Origin: Treponema sp.
GTDB lineage: Bacteria > Spirochaetota > Spirochaetia > Treponematales > Treponemataceae
Reading direction: 5' to 3'
NCBI GenBank assembly: GCA_017617145.1
Contig: JAFZWX010000148.1
Location: forward strand, 1-6,444
Length of the DNA: 6,444 bases
Part shown: positions 1 through 5,780 of the stretch, one piece after another
Numbering within the stretch: the first letter of the stretch is position 1
Layout of the letters: each line of letters begins with the position of its first letter
Translations under genes and position numbers: made by a program
Notes under the pieces: generated by a model
Databases searched by the model: none
What the model saw: the letters and a program-made list of their open reading frames with translations, nothing else
What the model was told of the DNA's origin: nothing

Positions 1-27
1 AATATTGGTGTGTAAGCGCCATATAGA

Positions 28-82
28 CTGCTTACTAACGAGATACCTATGTCCAACGGACCTGTACCTCTCCCAAAAACAG
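28..82 (-). promoter_or_regulatory. Candidate L1-binding leader of the rplK-rplA operon
   Basis: This lies 57 bases downstream of the nusG stop, where rplK would be expected next. The minus-strand RNA folds as an outer stem CUGUUU/AAGCAG (77-82 with 28-33), an internal loop with GGGAG on the 5' side and CGUUAGU on the 3' side, a GAGA/UCUC helix (69-72 with 40-43), a second internal loop, and a GUCC-GUU-GGAC hairpin (58-61 with 51-54). The family knowledge used is that nusG-rplK spacers in many bacteria carry a stem with GGGAG opposite CGUUA, which mimics the 23S rRNA site of protein L1 and lets L1 repress its own operon. Position and motif fit; the rplK start is outside the window, so the assignment stays an inference. 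Confidence 0.5.
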
Positions 83-91
83 GATTTATAT

Positions 92-114
92 GATTTGCAT
101 TTGGGGTGCAAATC
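92..114 (-). other. Perfect 8-bp stem-loop after nusG
   Basis: GATTTGCA (92-99) and TGCAAATC (107-114) are perfect inverted repeats around a 7-base loop, placed 25 bases after the nusG stop. There is no U-run after it on the minus strand, so it is not a classical intrinsic terminator. It may be an RNA processing or stabilising hairpin between nusG and the rplK leader. No function is established. Confidence 0.4.
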
Positions 115-138
115 CCTGATTTTGCCATGTTAAAGAAC

Positions 139-696
139 TTATGCCTTTTCTACCTGTAAGAAAGTAACTTCTACCGGTGTAGGGCGACCGAAAATCTGAA
201 CTTCTACGCTCAACTTTTCTTTTTCGAGATTAATCTCTTTGATTGTACCTGTAAATGATGCAAATGCACCGTCATTAATTTTAACAACATCACCAACGTT
301 GAATGACTGGCGGATAACAGGTTTTTCGCCTTTAATAACTCCTGATTTCTGAAGAAGGTTTTTAGCTTCATCTGGAGTAATAGGGAAAGGGCGGTTATTG
401 CGGCTTACGTTTCCTACAAAGCCTGTAACACCCTGAATTTTGTAAAGCTTAGCACAGGTATCTTTCCAACCGATTTCTGGAAGATCCATTTCGAGCATAA
501 TGTAACCAGGAAGAAACTTATTATTGCGGGTCTTTTTCTTACCGTCTTTAATTTCAACAACTTCTTCTACAGGAACACGTACATCAAGAACTACTTCAGA
601 ACTGATTTCCTGCTTTTCTAGAAGAGAGCGAATTGCACGTTCGATTTTTCCTTCATAACCAGTGTATGTATGAAGAATATACCAGCATCTAGACAT
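139..696 (-). CDS. nusG: Transcription termination/antitermination factor NusG
   Basis: This gene encodes 185 residues, the usual length for bacterial NusG. It starts with the typical CWYILHTYTGYE motif of the NGN domain. The FLPGYIMLEM stretch (about 61-70) and VTGFVG (about 90-95) complete the NGN domain, which binds RNA polymerase. A C-terminal KOW domain follows from about residue 133 (VGDVVKINDGAFASFTG). In the family, NusG increases polymerase processivity and its KOW domain contacts Rho or ribosomal protein S10, linking transcription to translation. An insert-like basic segment, DGKKKTRNNK (51-60), sits inside the NGN domain. The start lies 11 bases after the secE stop, and a purine-rich AGGACGGGA overlapping that stop can serve as ribosome binding site. 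It is co-transcribed with secE and, downstream, presumably with rplK. The assignment is secure. Confidence 0.97.
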   Translation of the reverse strand: MSRCWYILHTYTGYEGKIERAIRSLLEKQEISSEVVLDVRVPVEEVVEIKDGKKKTRNNKFLPGYIMLEMDLPEIGWKDTCAKLYKIQGVTGFVGNVSRNNRPFPITPDEAKNLLQKSGVIKGEKPVIRQSFNVGDVVKINDGAFASFTGTIKEINLEKEKLSVEVQIFGRPTPVEVTFLQVEKA

Positions 697-707
697 CTAT
701 TCCCGTC

Positions 708-890
708 CTATCTTAAAATCAAGCGGAACAACTCAGAGAAGCCCAAATCAAGCAATCCAAGAAGAATTGCAACTACAATAGTAGAAATGATTACAACTTT
801 AATTGATGAAAGCACATCTGCCTTTGTAGGCCATACAACCTTTTTTAATTCTGCTCTGCTTTCTTTGAAAAATTGAAAAATCTTTGCCAT
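708..890 (-). CDS. secE: Preprotein translocase subunit SecE
   Basis: A 60-residue protein of the short single-span SecE type found in most bacteria. The N-terminal amphipathic helix carries the family signature ELKKVVWPT (14-22). One membrane segment follows (about 32-50, VVIISTIVVAILLGLLDLG). SecE clamps the two halves of SecY in the inner-membrane Sec channel. An AAGGA at about 9 bases before the ATG serves as ribosome binding site. The gene lies between tRNA-Trp (19 bases upstream) and nusG (11 bases downstream), the classical secE-nusG pair. It is encoded on the same strand as the ribosomal genes, so it shares their transcript. Confidence 0.96.
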   Translation of the reverse strand: MAKIFQFFKESRAELKKVVWPTKADVLSSIKVVIISTIVVAILLGLLDLGFSELFRLILR

Positions 891-909
891 AACTATTTTT
901 CCTTATTAT

Positions 910-982
910 CAGGGCAGGCAGGACTTGAACCCACGACAGGCGGTTTTGGAGACCGCTGCTCTACCAACTGAACTACTGCCCT
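910..982 (-). tRNA. tRNA-Trp (anticodon CCA)
   Basis: The minus strand gives a complete 73-nt cloverleaf: 7-bp acceptor AGGGCAG/CTGCCCT, D arm GTTC/GAGC, anticodon stem GCGGT/ACCGC around loop CTCCAAA with anticodon CCA, five-base variable loop, and T arm with TTCAAGT. The discriminator base is G, as expected for bacterial tRNA-Trp. Position 33 is U. The 3' CCA is not encoded and must be added after transcription. It lies in the operon between rpmG and secE, so it must be cut out of a long messenger by tRNA-processing enzymes. Confidence 0.97.
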
Positions 983-1031
983 ATATATTTATACCAGAAC
1001 GGCAACTGCCAGAACTGGAAAAATATCAAAA

Positions 1032-1208
1032 TTATTTTGCTTTTGTTTCTTTATGAAGAACACTCTTCTTGCACCATGGGCAATACTTATTCTTTTCAAG
1101 CTTGCCTGTAATGTTCTTGCGGTTCTTGTAAGTAGTATAATTCTTACGCTTACATTCTGTACACTGCAAAGCAATAATTTCTACTGAACCCTTTTTCTTG
1201 CTAGCCAT
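1032..1208 (-). CDS. rpmG: 50S ribosomal protein L33
   Basis: This is a 58-residue protein beginning [19 protein letters not shown] and ending HKETKAK. It has the L33 pattern of a basic beta ribbon with two Cys pairs, CTEC (16-19) and CPWC (43-46). That is the zinc-binding C+ form rather than the Cys-less form used under zinc limitation in some bacteria. The family sits near the E site of the large subunit. A good ribosome binding site (AGGAG, 6-7 bases from the ATG) confirms the start. It lies between tRNA-Thr and tRNA-Trp in the same transcript, as in other treponemes. I see no zinc-dependent regulatory site in front of it; the operon promoter is before tRNA-Thr. Confidence 0.95.
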   Translation of the reverse strand: MASKKKGSVEIIALQCTECKRKNYTTYKNRKNITGKLEKNKYCPWCKKSVLHKETKAK

Positions 1209-1247
1209 ATATAACTCCTAAATAAAATCAATAAAAATGTTTTCGAA

Positions 1248-1320
1248 AGCCCATGTGCAGAATCGAACTGCAGACCTCCACATTACCGATGTGGTGCTCT
1301 ACCAACTGAGCTACATGGGC
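1248..1320 (-). tRNA. tRNA-Thr (anticodon GGU)
   Basis: A 73-nt cloverleaf on the minus strand: acceptor GCCCATG/CATGGGC, D arm GCTC/GAGC, anticodon stem CCACA/TGTGG, loop TCGGTAA, variable AGGTC, T arm TGCAG/CTGCA with loop TTCGATT. The anticodon is GGU. Two details are unusual: position 33 is C where almost all elongator tRNAs have U, and the discriminator base is U (base 1248). T32 and A38 could pair, leaving a tight CGGTA loop. CCA is not encoded. It is the first gene of the operon, about 35 bases after the inferred transcription start. Confidence 0.95.
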
Positions 1321-1361
1321 ATGCAGTATTCTTCACAAAAACAGAAAACGTGCGTCTGATA

Positions 1362-1390
1362 AATATAAAGAAAGATGAAAAGAATGTCAA
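1362..1390 (-). promoter_or_regulatory. Sigma-70 promoter of the tRNA-Thr/rpmG/secE/nusG operon
   Basis: On the minus strand a perfect -35 TTGACA (1385-1390) is followed by a 17-base spacer and the -10 TATATT (1362-1367). The start point should be near 1354-1356, about 35 bases before the tRNA-Thr 5' end. No other convincing promoter is seen between the genes downstream, so this one probably serves the whole minus-strand unit. Confidence 0.85.
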
Positions 1391-1442
1391 TAGAAGGACA
1401 ATGAAATTTGCAAAGCTTTCCTCTATTTAGATGAAAACATCT

Positions 1443-1534
1443 TGTAAAACTCAAGGCTCTCCCGTGGAAAATGATTGAGGACAACAGAGGAAGTTGTCCT
1501 CAATCATTTTCCACTCCGAGACTTAAGTTTTACA
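1443..1534. repeat. 92-bp near-perfect inverted repeat (long hairpin)
   Basis: The core is a perfect 22-bp stem (1464-1485 with 1493-1514) around a 7-base purine loop AGAGGAA. Outside it, CTC/GAG (1457-1459 with 1518-1520), AAG/CTT (1453-1455 with 1522-1524) and a perfect 9-bp end stem TGTAAAACT/AGTTTTACA (1443-1451 with 1526-1534) pair with small interruptions between them. In all about 37 base pairs form. It lies in the spacer between two divergent units, downstream of neither, so a terminator role is not obvious. No U-tract follows on either strand and no coding potential is seen. It could be a small non-autonomous palindromic element or a transcribed structured RNA. Confidence 0.8.
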
Positions 1535-1636
1535 TTGCCTTCAAATAAAAAACACGAAAGCTCAGCATCTTCCTTTTTCTTTTATTCTATTATATTATGT
1601 TTCTATATATTTATCTCGTAAAGCCGGAAGGATAAT
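1535..1636 (+). promoter_or_regulatory. AT-rich leader region of the serine acetyltransferase gene
   Basis: This stretch is very rich in T and A, with several -10-like hexamers (TATATT at 1591-1596, TATATA at 1604-1609), but no good -35 partner at 16-18 bases. A promoter is likely here but cannot be placed. The ribosome binding site GGAAGGA lies just before the ATG at 1637. No T-box, S-box or other known cysteine or methionine control element is visible. Confidence 0.3.
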
Positions 1637-2500
1637 ATGACAAACATAGACAAACTGGTAGATGGTATTATTGAATCTTATGATACTTATGGGCTGGTGA
1701 ACAGGAATGATGCGGAAAACTTTCCTAACAGGCAGACTGTTGTTTCTATACTTAGTGATGTACAGTCGCTTATATTTCCTGGATTCAGGACAGAAGAATA
1801 TATTGATCCTACGAACATACGCTATGTTACAGGACAAAAGGTTAACAATATAATTTTAAAACTTACAAAAGAAATTCAGAAAGCCCTCATATATACAATC
1901 ACAAACAAACAGGGAAGCGCTGATAATATAGAAAATTCTCATTGCTTTGCACTTGCTGAAAAAACAGCGCTTGCACTTATTGAAGAAATTCCTGCTATCC
2001 GCAAAAAGGTTCAGCTCGATGTAATTGCAGCTTTTAACGGCGATCCTGCTGCTAAAAGTAATGAAGAAGTTATTCTTTCTTACCCGGGTCTTGAAGCAAT
2101 TGTTGTTCACAGAATTGCACATTTTCTTCATGTAAACGGAGTTCCAATTATTCCGCGTATTATGAGTGAGCATATCCATGGAAAAACTGGTGTAGATATT
2201 CATCCGGGTGCAACAATAGGCGAATCGTTCTTTATCGACCACGGAACAGGCGTTGTAATCGGTGAAACTACAATTATTGGAAACAACGTAAAAATCTACC
2301 AGGGAGTAACACTTGGCGCACTTAGCGTAAAAAAATCTCTTCAAGACAAAAAGCGTCATCCTACTATAGAAGATGACGTAACGATTTATGCAGGGGCAAC
2401 AATTTTAGGCGGCGACACCGTTATTGGAAAAGGTTGTACAATCGGTGGAAATACATGGGTAACAAAATCGGTACCTGCAGGATCGGTCATAACAATATAA
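1637..2500 (+). CDS. Serine O-acetyltransferase, long form
   Basis: A protein of 287 residues that converts serine and acetyl-CoA to O-acetylserine, the first step of cysteine synthesis in the cytoplasm. The helical N-terminal part (about 1-170) contains [18 protein letters not shown] (148-165), the family's entry into the catalytic domain. A left-handed beta-helix of hexapeptide repeats runs from about 180 to 276. Catalytic residues by alignment to CysE are D187 (VDIHP), H202 (IDHGTG) and H241 (KRHP); ETTIIG and GVTLGA are also typical. The length fits the long N-terminal type rather than the shorter Gram-positive type. The protein stops at VPAGSVITI, close to the end of the beta-helix, so the C-terminal tail is short; its last residue is Ile, the residue CysE uses to dock into O-acetylserine sulfhydrylase. 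No partner cysK is in the window. GGAAGGA before the ATG supports the start. It is probably monocistronic. The symbol could be cysE or epsC; I leave it open. Confidence 0.93.
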   Translation: MTNIDKLVDGIIESYDTYGLVNRNDAENFPNRQTVVSILSDVQSLIFPGFRTEEYIDPTNIRYVTGQKVNNIILKLTKEIQKALIYTITNKQGSADNIENSHCFALAEKTALALIEEIPAIRKKVQLDVIAAFNGDPAAKSNEEVILSYPGLEAIVVHRIAHFLHVNGVPIIPRIMSEHIHGKTGVDIHPGATIGESFFIDHGTGVVIGETTIIGNNVKIYQGVTLGALSVKKSLQDKKRHPTIEDDVTIYAGATILGGDTVIGKGCTIGGNTWVTKSVPAGSVITI

Positions 2501-2510
2501 AAAACGCAAT

Positions 2511-2551
2511 CCCTGTGCTTCGACAGGCTCAGCAACAGCTCAAAGGGTCGA
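2511..2551. repeat. TTCGACAGGCTCAG-type intergenic repeat
   Basis: The block begins CCCTGTGCTTCGACAGGCTC and ends with CAAAGGG then TCGA, eleven bases after the serine acetyltransferase stop. TCGAC (2520-2524) and GTCGA (2547-2551) can pair, and the ends are CCCT/AGGG. Read on the other strand, TGAGCTGTTGC and TGAGCCTGTCG form an imperfect tandem. From general knowledge, CCTGAGCCTGTCGAAGG-like sequences are dispersed between genes in many bacterial genomes. Only one copy is in this window, so its repeat status rests on recognition, not on counting. Confidence 0.45.
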
Positions 2552-2554
2552 GTT

Positions 2555-2594
2555 AAAAAAAACAAGGTTCCCAAGGAAAATCCGAGAGAACCCT
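2555..2594 (-). terminator. Intrinsic terminator of the minus-strand small RNA
   Basis: On the minus strand AGGGUUC (2594-2588) pairs with GAACCUU (2570-2564), a 7-bp stem with one G-U pair. It can be extended by two pairs (UC with GG), and a small GGA/UCC hairpin can form inside the loop. It is followed by G and then eight U (2562-2555). This is a classical Rho-independent arrangement, oriented away from radA. No minus-strand gene precedes it except the candidate small RNA. Confidence 0.75.
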
Positions 2595-2646
2595 GCCGTC
2601 CTGTAACCAGGACATCGGAGAGAGTTTATCAGCTTATTTACAAGCT
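2555..2646 (-). ncRNA. Candidate small RNA of about 92 nt, unknown class
   Basis: The unit has its own promoter (2653-2681), an expected start at A2646 and a strong intrinsic terminator ending in U8 near 2555. The predicted RNA begins with a hairpin AGCUU-GUAAAU-AAGCU (2646-2631), then a single-stranded pyrimidine stretch CUCUCUC, a 6-bp hairpin GUCCUG-GUUA-CAGGAC (2613-2598), and the terminator stem. UCCGA (2619-2615) can pair with UCGGA (2585-2581) in the terminator loop, giving a pseudoknot or an alternative fold. Nothing in it matches the SRP RNA, 6S, tmRNA or riboswitch patterns known to me. No gene lies downstream on this strand, so a trans-acting RNA is more likely than a riboswitch. 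A 20-codon ORF inside lacks a ribosome binding site. Confidence 0.6.
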
Positions 2647-2652
2647 AAATTA

Positions 2653-2681
2653 AATATAGCACACAATATTTTAGAATGCAA
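2653..2681 (-). promoter_or_regulatory. Extended -10 sigma-70 promoter of the small RNA
   Basis: On the minus strand -35 TTGCAT (2676-2681) is separated by exactly 17 bases from -10 TATATT (2653-2658). The -10 is preceded by TGC, an extended -10 motif. The start point is expected near 2646, just at the base of the first RNA hairpin. It is divergent from radA. Confidence 0.65.
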
Positions 2682-2717
2682 GCATTTTTTATTAAAAAGT
2701 CGTTATTTTTCGATTAT

Positions 2718-2744
2718 TTAACACTTTTTTGGCATAAATATGTA
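2718..2744 (+). promoter_or_regulatory. Weak candidate promoter of radA
   Basis: TTAACA (2718-2723) and TATGTA (2739-2744) are spaced by 15 bases, shorter than optimal. It is the best match I find in the AT-rich stretch ahead of radA. The radA ribosome binding site AAAGGAG (2749-2755) lies downstream of it. Confidence 0.25.
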
Positions 2745-2760
2745 GTCTAAAGGAGTTTTT

Positions 2761-4131
2761 ATGGCAAAAAAAAACGGTTCTATTATGTACAAGTGCACAA
2801 ACTGCGGCTACAGTCAGCCAAAGTGGTTAGGACGCTGCCCCGAATGCGGTGAATGGAATTCTCTGGAAGAAATCATAATTGACAGAAACAACACAACTCC
2901 AGGTGGTCGTGGTTCTGAACAAGTTCAAAAACAAAAACCTATTGATCTTGCAAGTGTTCAGGCTATGGAAGCAGTACGTCTTTCTACCGGTATAAATGAA
3001 TTTGACCGTGTACTTGGAGGAGGCGCAACAAAACGTTCTGCAATCCTTTTGGGCGGAGAACCAGGAATCGGTAAATCTACTCTGTTGTTACAGACTGCAT
3101 CAAGTGCGGCTTCTAATCTTAAAAATCAAACCGGTAAGATTCTATATGTCAGCGGGGAAGAGTCTGCAGCACAAATAAAAGACAGAGCTGAACGACTTGG
3201 CGTGAATTGTTCAAACATTCAGGTTTTGTGTACTTCGCGGCTGGAAGATACACTTGATGCATTAGACTCTCTTAATCCTGTTTTCATTGTAATTGATTCT
3301 ATCCAAACAATATATTCAGCAGAAGCAGGGCTTATTCCCGGAACCGTAAACCAACTTAAATATTGTGCCAACGAGCTTATTGCCTGGGTAAAAGAGCGGG
3401 ATTCTGTTCTTATAATGACAGCGCATGTTACAAAAGAAGGAACTATTGCAGGACCAAAGTCGCTTGAGCATATGGTCGATACTGTAATTTCGTTTGAACG
3501 CAACACAGATGACATCCGCTTTTTGCATGCACAGAAAAACCGTTTTGGATCTGTTGATGAACTTGGTATTTTTACAATGACAGAAAAAGGTCTTGTGCCT
3601 GTACAAGATCCTGCATCGTTGTTTTTAACTAAACGCGGCGAAGCTGGAATTCCTCAACCAGCTGGTGTTGCCTGTACTCCTGTTTTTGAAGGAACAAGAG
3701 TGTTTCTTGTAGAAATCCAGGCTTTGACAGTACCCGCAAAAGCAAGTGTAAGCCGTGTTTACAGCGAAAAAATAGATTCGGGGCGAGTTGCAAGAGTTGC
3801 AGCAGTAATTGAAAAACGTTGTGGCCTGAAATTCAGTGATCAGGATATTTATGTAAATGTTGCTGGTGGAGTACGTCTTACAGAAAGCTCGATTGACGCT
3901 GCCCTTGCCTGTGCACTCTATTCGGCAAGAACAGATCTTCCTCTTAAAGGCAATACAGCAGTTTTTGGAGAACTTAGTCTTGCAGGAGAAATCCGTCCTG
4001 TTACAAAGACAAAACAGCGTGTAAAAGCAGCGCAGAATCTTGGTTTTTCAAATGTAATTGCACCACAGGAAGAAGAAGGCGCAATAAAGACTGTAAATAT
4101 CAGAGAGATTATAAAGACTTTATTCAAATAA
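2761..4131 (+). CDS. radA: DNA repair protein RadA
   Basis: With 456 residues this matches the usual RadA (Sms) length. An N-terminal zinc finger, CTNC (12-15) and CPEC (26-29), is intact. The RecA-like ATPase core follows, with Walker A GEPGIGKST (99-107), Walker B FIVIDS (175-180) and the RadA-specific KNRFG motif (259-263). The C-terminal part (about 285-456) is the Lon-protease-like domain (KIDSGRVARVAAVIEKR, VNVAGGVRL, FGELSLAGEIRPV), which lacks protease activity in this family. RadA helps branch migration and processing of recombination intermediates together with RecA. AAAGGAG at 6 bases from the ATG confirms the start. Only 33 bases without a terminator separate it from the next gene, so it probably heads a three-gene unit. 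No truncation or missing residue is visible. Confidence 0.97.
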   Translation: MAKKNGSIMYKCTNCGYSQPKWLGRCPECGEWNSLEEIIIDRNNTTPGGRGSEQVQKQKPIDLASVQAMEAVRLSTGINEFDRVLGGGATKRSAILLGGEPGIGKSTLLLQTASSAASNLKNQTGKILYVSGEESAAQIKDRAERLGVNCSNIQVLCTSRLEDTLDALDSLNPVFIVIDSIQTIYSAEAGLIPGTVNQLKYCANELIAWVKERDSVLIMTAHVTKEGTIAGPKSLEHMVDTVISFERNTDDIRFLHAQKNRFGSVDELGIFTMTEKGLVPVQDPASLFLTKRGEAGIPQPAGVACTPVFEGTRVFLVEIQALTVPAKASVSRVYSEKIDSGRVARVAAVIEKRCGLKFSDQDIYVNVAGGVRLTESSIDAALACALYSARTDLPLKGNTAVFGELSLAGEIRPVTKTKQRVKAAQNLGFSNVIAPQEEEGAIKTVNIREIIKTLFK

Positions 4132-4164
4132 AATGATATAAATATTGTCTGGATATAGTTTAGA

Positions 4165-4899
4165 ATGAAGCAGAAAAATATCTTATTTATAGTATTTTTA
4201 TTATTTGCAAAAACAGCCTGGACACAAGCATTCACGGAAGAAAATATTAAAAAACCAATACAGTTCAAGCAAAATGCAGAATTCTCAATAAAAATAAACA
4301 CTCTTCAAGATTATGAACCATCCTGGTTTTCGGCTTCGGGAATGTATAATATTATGGCTCCAAGATTTTCTGCCGGTGGCGGGGTTTTCCTGGAAAAAGG
4401 AGACTCCCAACTTACACTTTTTGCTTCATATAATTTCTTAAAACGAAAAAAAATATCTTTGGGTACAGGAGTTATTTATAATCTTAACTGGCTTCATGAT
4501 TACAGTCTGAGCAATAATTTTTTACCCTGCTTTAATCTTGAATGGCAGCCCAAACCGTTTTACAAGCTTAATTTCAGCATTGATTTATTATTTAAATTCA
4601 GGCATCTTTTTATTTTTGGTTTTAATCATCATTCTCTGGTAAATACAACTCTTGCAATAGATATAAAAAACACATTTTATCTTCCAAAGAATTTTCTTAT
4701 CTATCTTGAATTTGCTTCCATAGAAAAATTCCGTTATATGATTTTTTGCGCACCGTCTTATATATTGGGAATGGAATATAAAATAAATGATTCGTTCGAT
4801 CTGGCTTTTGATGTTACTGTTCATTATATCGATTTCTTTACTCTTTCTGCTCATTATGCAGACACAGATATCAGATTAGGAGGAAGATATAAATGGTAG
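4165..4899 (+). CDS. Predicted outer-membrane beta-barrel protein, family unknown
   Basis: A 244-residue protein that I do not recognise. It has a signal peptide: MKQK, a hydrophobic run ILFIVFLLFA, and a probable cleavage after the TQA region (about residue 22). The mature part is built of alternating polar/hydrophobic stretches rich in aromatic residues (SQLTLFASYNFL, KISLGTGVIYNLNW, FNLEWQPKPFYKLNFSIDLLF), with Asn/Asp/Gly turns, and ends GGRYKW. A C-terminal aromatic residue on a final beta strand is the usual recognition signal of outer-membrane barrels. The size would suit roughly 8 to 10 strands. The ATG has no good ribosome binding site (TTTAGA before it), so translation may be weak or coupled to radA. 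Its stop overlaps the start of the following lipoprotein gene by 7 bases, implying co-expression. Function is unknown. Confidence 0.75.
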   Translation: MKQKNILFIVFLLFAKTAWTQAFTEENIKKPIQFKQNAEFSIKINTLQDYEPSWFSASGMYNIMAPRFSAGGGVFLEKGDSQLTLFASYNFLKRKKISLGTGVIYNLNWLHDYSLSNNFLPCFNLEWQPKPFYKLNFSIDLLFKFRHLFIFGFNHHSLVNTTLAIDIKNTFYLPKNFLIYLEFASIEKFRYMIFCAPSYILGMEYKINDSFDLAFDVTVHYIDFFTLSAHYADTDIRLGGRYKW

Positions 4900-5750
4900 C
4901 AGTTTTATTATGTTTAGCTTGTCTTCTCTTTTCTTCCTGTGAATATGATTTAGAAAATGCCTTTTACAGAGCAGACGACACCGATGCCAGAACGAGGGTT
5001 TGCTATACACTTAGTGATTCAGAAACACCACATCCTTCTTCTGAACTTTATACAATTGCTGTTTTTTCTGATATCCATTTTGGCGGAAAAAGTTCTACAA
5101 GACATGAACAGGATTTTTTAAACTGGCTTGAAAAATCAAAAGAAGAAGGAAAATGTCCTGAATTCTGTTTCTGTTTGGGCGATATTACAGAACATGGAAA
5201 AAAATCTGAATTTGAAGCTTATAATGAATTTTGTAAAAAAGTTGAATCCTTGCTTGGTGATGGAAAAGTATATAATGTGCTTGGAAATCATGATTTGTAT
5301 AACAACGGTTGGGATAACTATAAAGAAATGATTTTCCCTTATAAATCGATGTATACTTTTAAAACAAAAACCTTCAGCTGGTATTGCATAGATTCGGCAT
5401 CCGGGACTCTGGGGAAAAACCAATATGATACTCTTAAATCTCTCTTTGCAAACGATTCTGCTCCTAAAATTATTCTTACACATGTTCCAGCTTACAGCAA
5501 TCCATTAAATTATATGGGTTATTTTTCTTTTCAGAATACTTATGAAAGCGACATGCTTTTAACTCTTTACAGTAAAAATAACGTGAAGTCTGTTTTTAGC
5601 GGGCATATACATCAATCTTACAAAAATTACTTTAATAACTTTGTTGAAATTACAGTTCCATGCATTACTCAAAGTAATCAATGGTCATTAATAACTATTG
5701 ATGAAAACAAGGGAACAGTAAGTGAACTGGTTATTCATGGTGGAGAGTAG
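4893..5750 (+). CDS. Lipoprotein metallophosphoesterase (calcineurin-like)
   Basis: A 285-residue protein starting with a short signal sequence (MVAVLLCLACLLFSSC); C16 is the probable lipidated cysteine in a loose, spirochaete-style lipobox (FSSC). The catalytic domain begins near residue 53 and shows all family motifs: D60 and H62 (FSDIHFG), D97 (LGDITEHG), N132 and H133 (LGNHDLY), H197 (THVP), and H238 and H240 (SGHIHQ). These bind two metal ions in phosphoesterases that cleave phosphomono- or diesters. The substrate cannot be told from sequence; the lipid anchor places it outside the cytoplasmic membrane. AGGAGG, nine bases before the ATG and inside the upstream gene, is a strong ribosome binding site, and the two genes overlap by 7 bases. 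The paired barrel suggests a shared envelope role, which is an inference. The whole domain is intact. Confidence 0.9.
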   Translation: MVAVLLCLACLLFSSCEYDLENAFYRADDTDARTRVCYTLSDSETPHPSSELYTIAVFSDIHFGGKSSTRHEQDFLNWLEKSKEEGKCPEFCFCLGDITEHGKKSEFEAYNEFCKKVESLLGDGKVYNVLGNHDLYNNGWDNYKEMIFPYKSMYTFKTKTFSWYCIDSASGTLGKNQYDTLKSLFANDSAPKIILTHVPAYSNPLNYMGYFSFQNTYESDMLLTLYSKNNVKSVFSGHIHQSYKNYFNNFVEITVPCITQSNQWSLITIDENKGTVSELVIHGGE

Positions 5751-5757
5751 CATATTT

Positions 5758-5780
5758 ACACAAATTGCTGTGTCATTTTT
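5758..5780 (+). terminator. Weak intrinsic terminator after the phosphoesterase
   Basis: ACACA (5758-5762) and TGTGT (5769-5773) form a 5-bp hairpin with a 6-base loop, followed by CA and five T. It begins seven bases after the stop codon. The stem is short and has only two G-C pairs, so termination may be incomplete. Confidence 0.35.

Noticed and set aside
1..128. Minus-strand open frame starting MAKSGICTPNANH at the left edge, looking at first like rplK
   Set aside because: It has no ribosome binding site, does not resemble L11 beyond MAK, and overlaps the structured leader; the RNA explanation fits better.
1443..1534. Long palindrome read as a CRISPR repeat or a bidirectional terminator
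   Set aside because: There is only one unit, no spacers, no U-tract on either strand, and both flanking units start rather than end here.
1856..2359. 167-codon minus-strand frame inside the serine acetyltransferase gene
   Set aside because: Cys- and Asn-rich shadow of a clear gene, with no family resemblance.
2500..2508. Third copy of AAAAACGCA after the serine acetyltransferase stop
   Set aside because: A 9-base A-rich word is expected to recur by chance; there is no partner half nearby.
2555..2617. 20-codon frame MSWLQDGRVLSDFPWEPCFF inside the small RNA
   Set aside because: No ribosome binding site and its end lies in the terminator U-run; a peptide cannot be excluded but is not supported.
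3918..4301. 127-codon minus-strand frame across the radA end and the next gene
   Set aside because: Overlaps two better-supported genes on the other strand; its composition is that of an antisense shadow.
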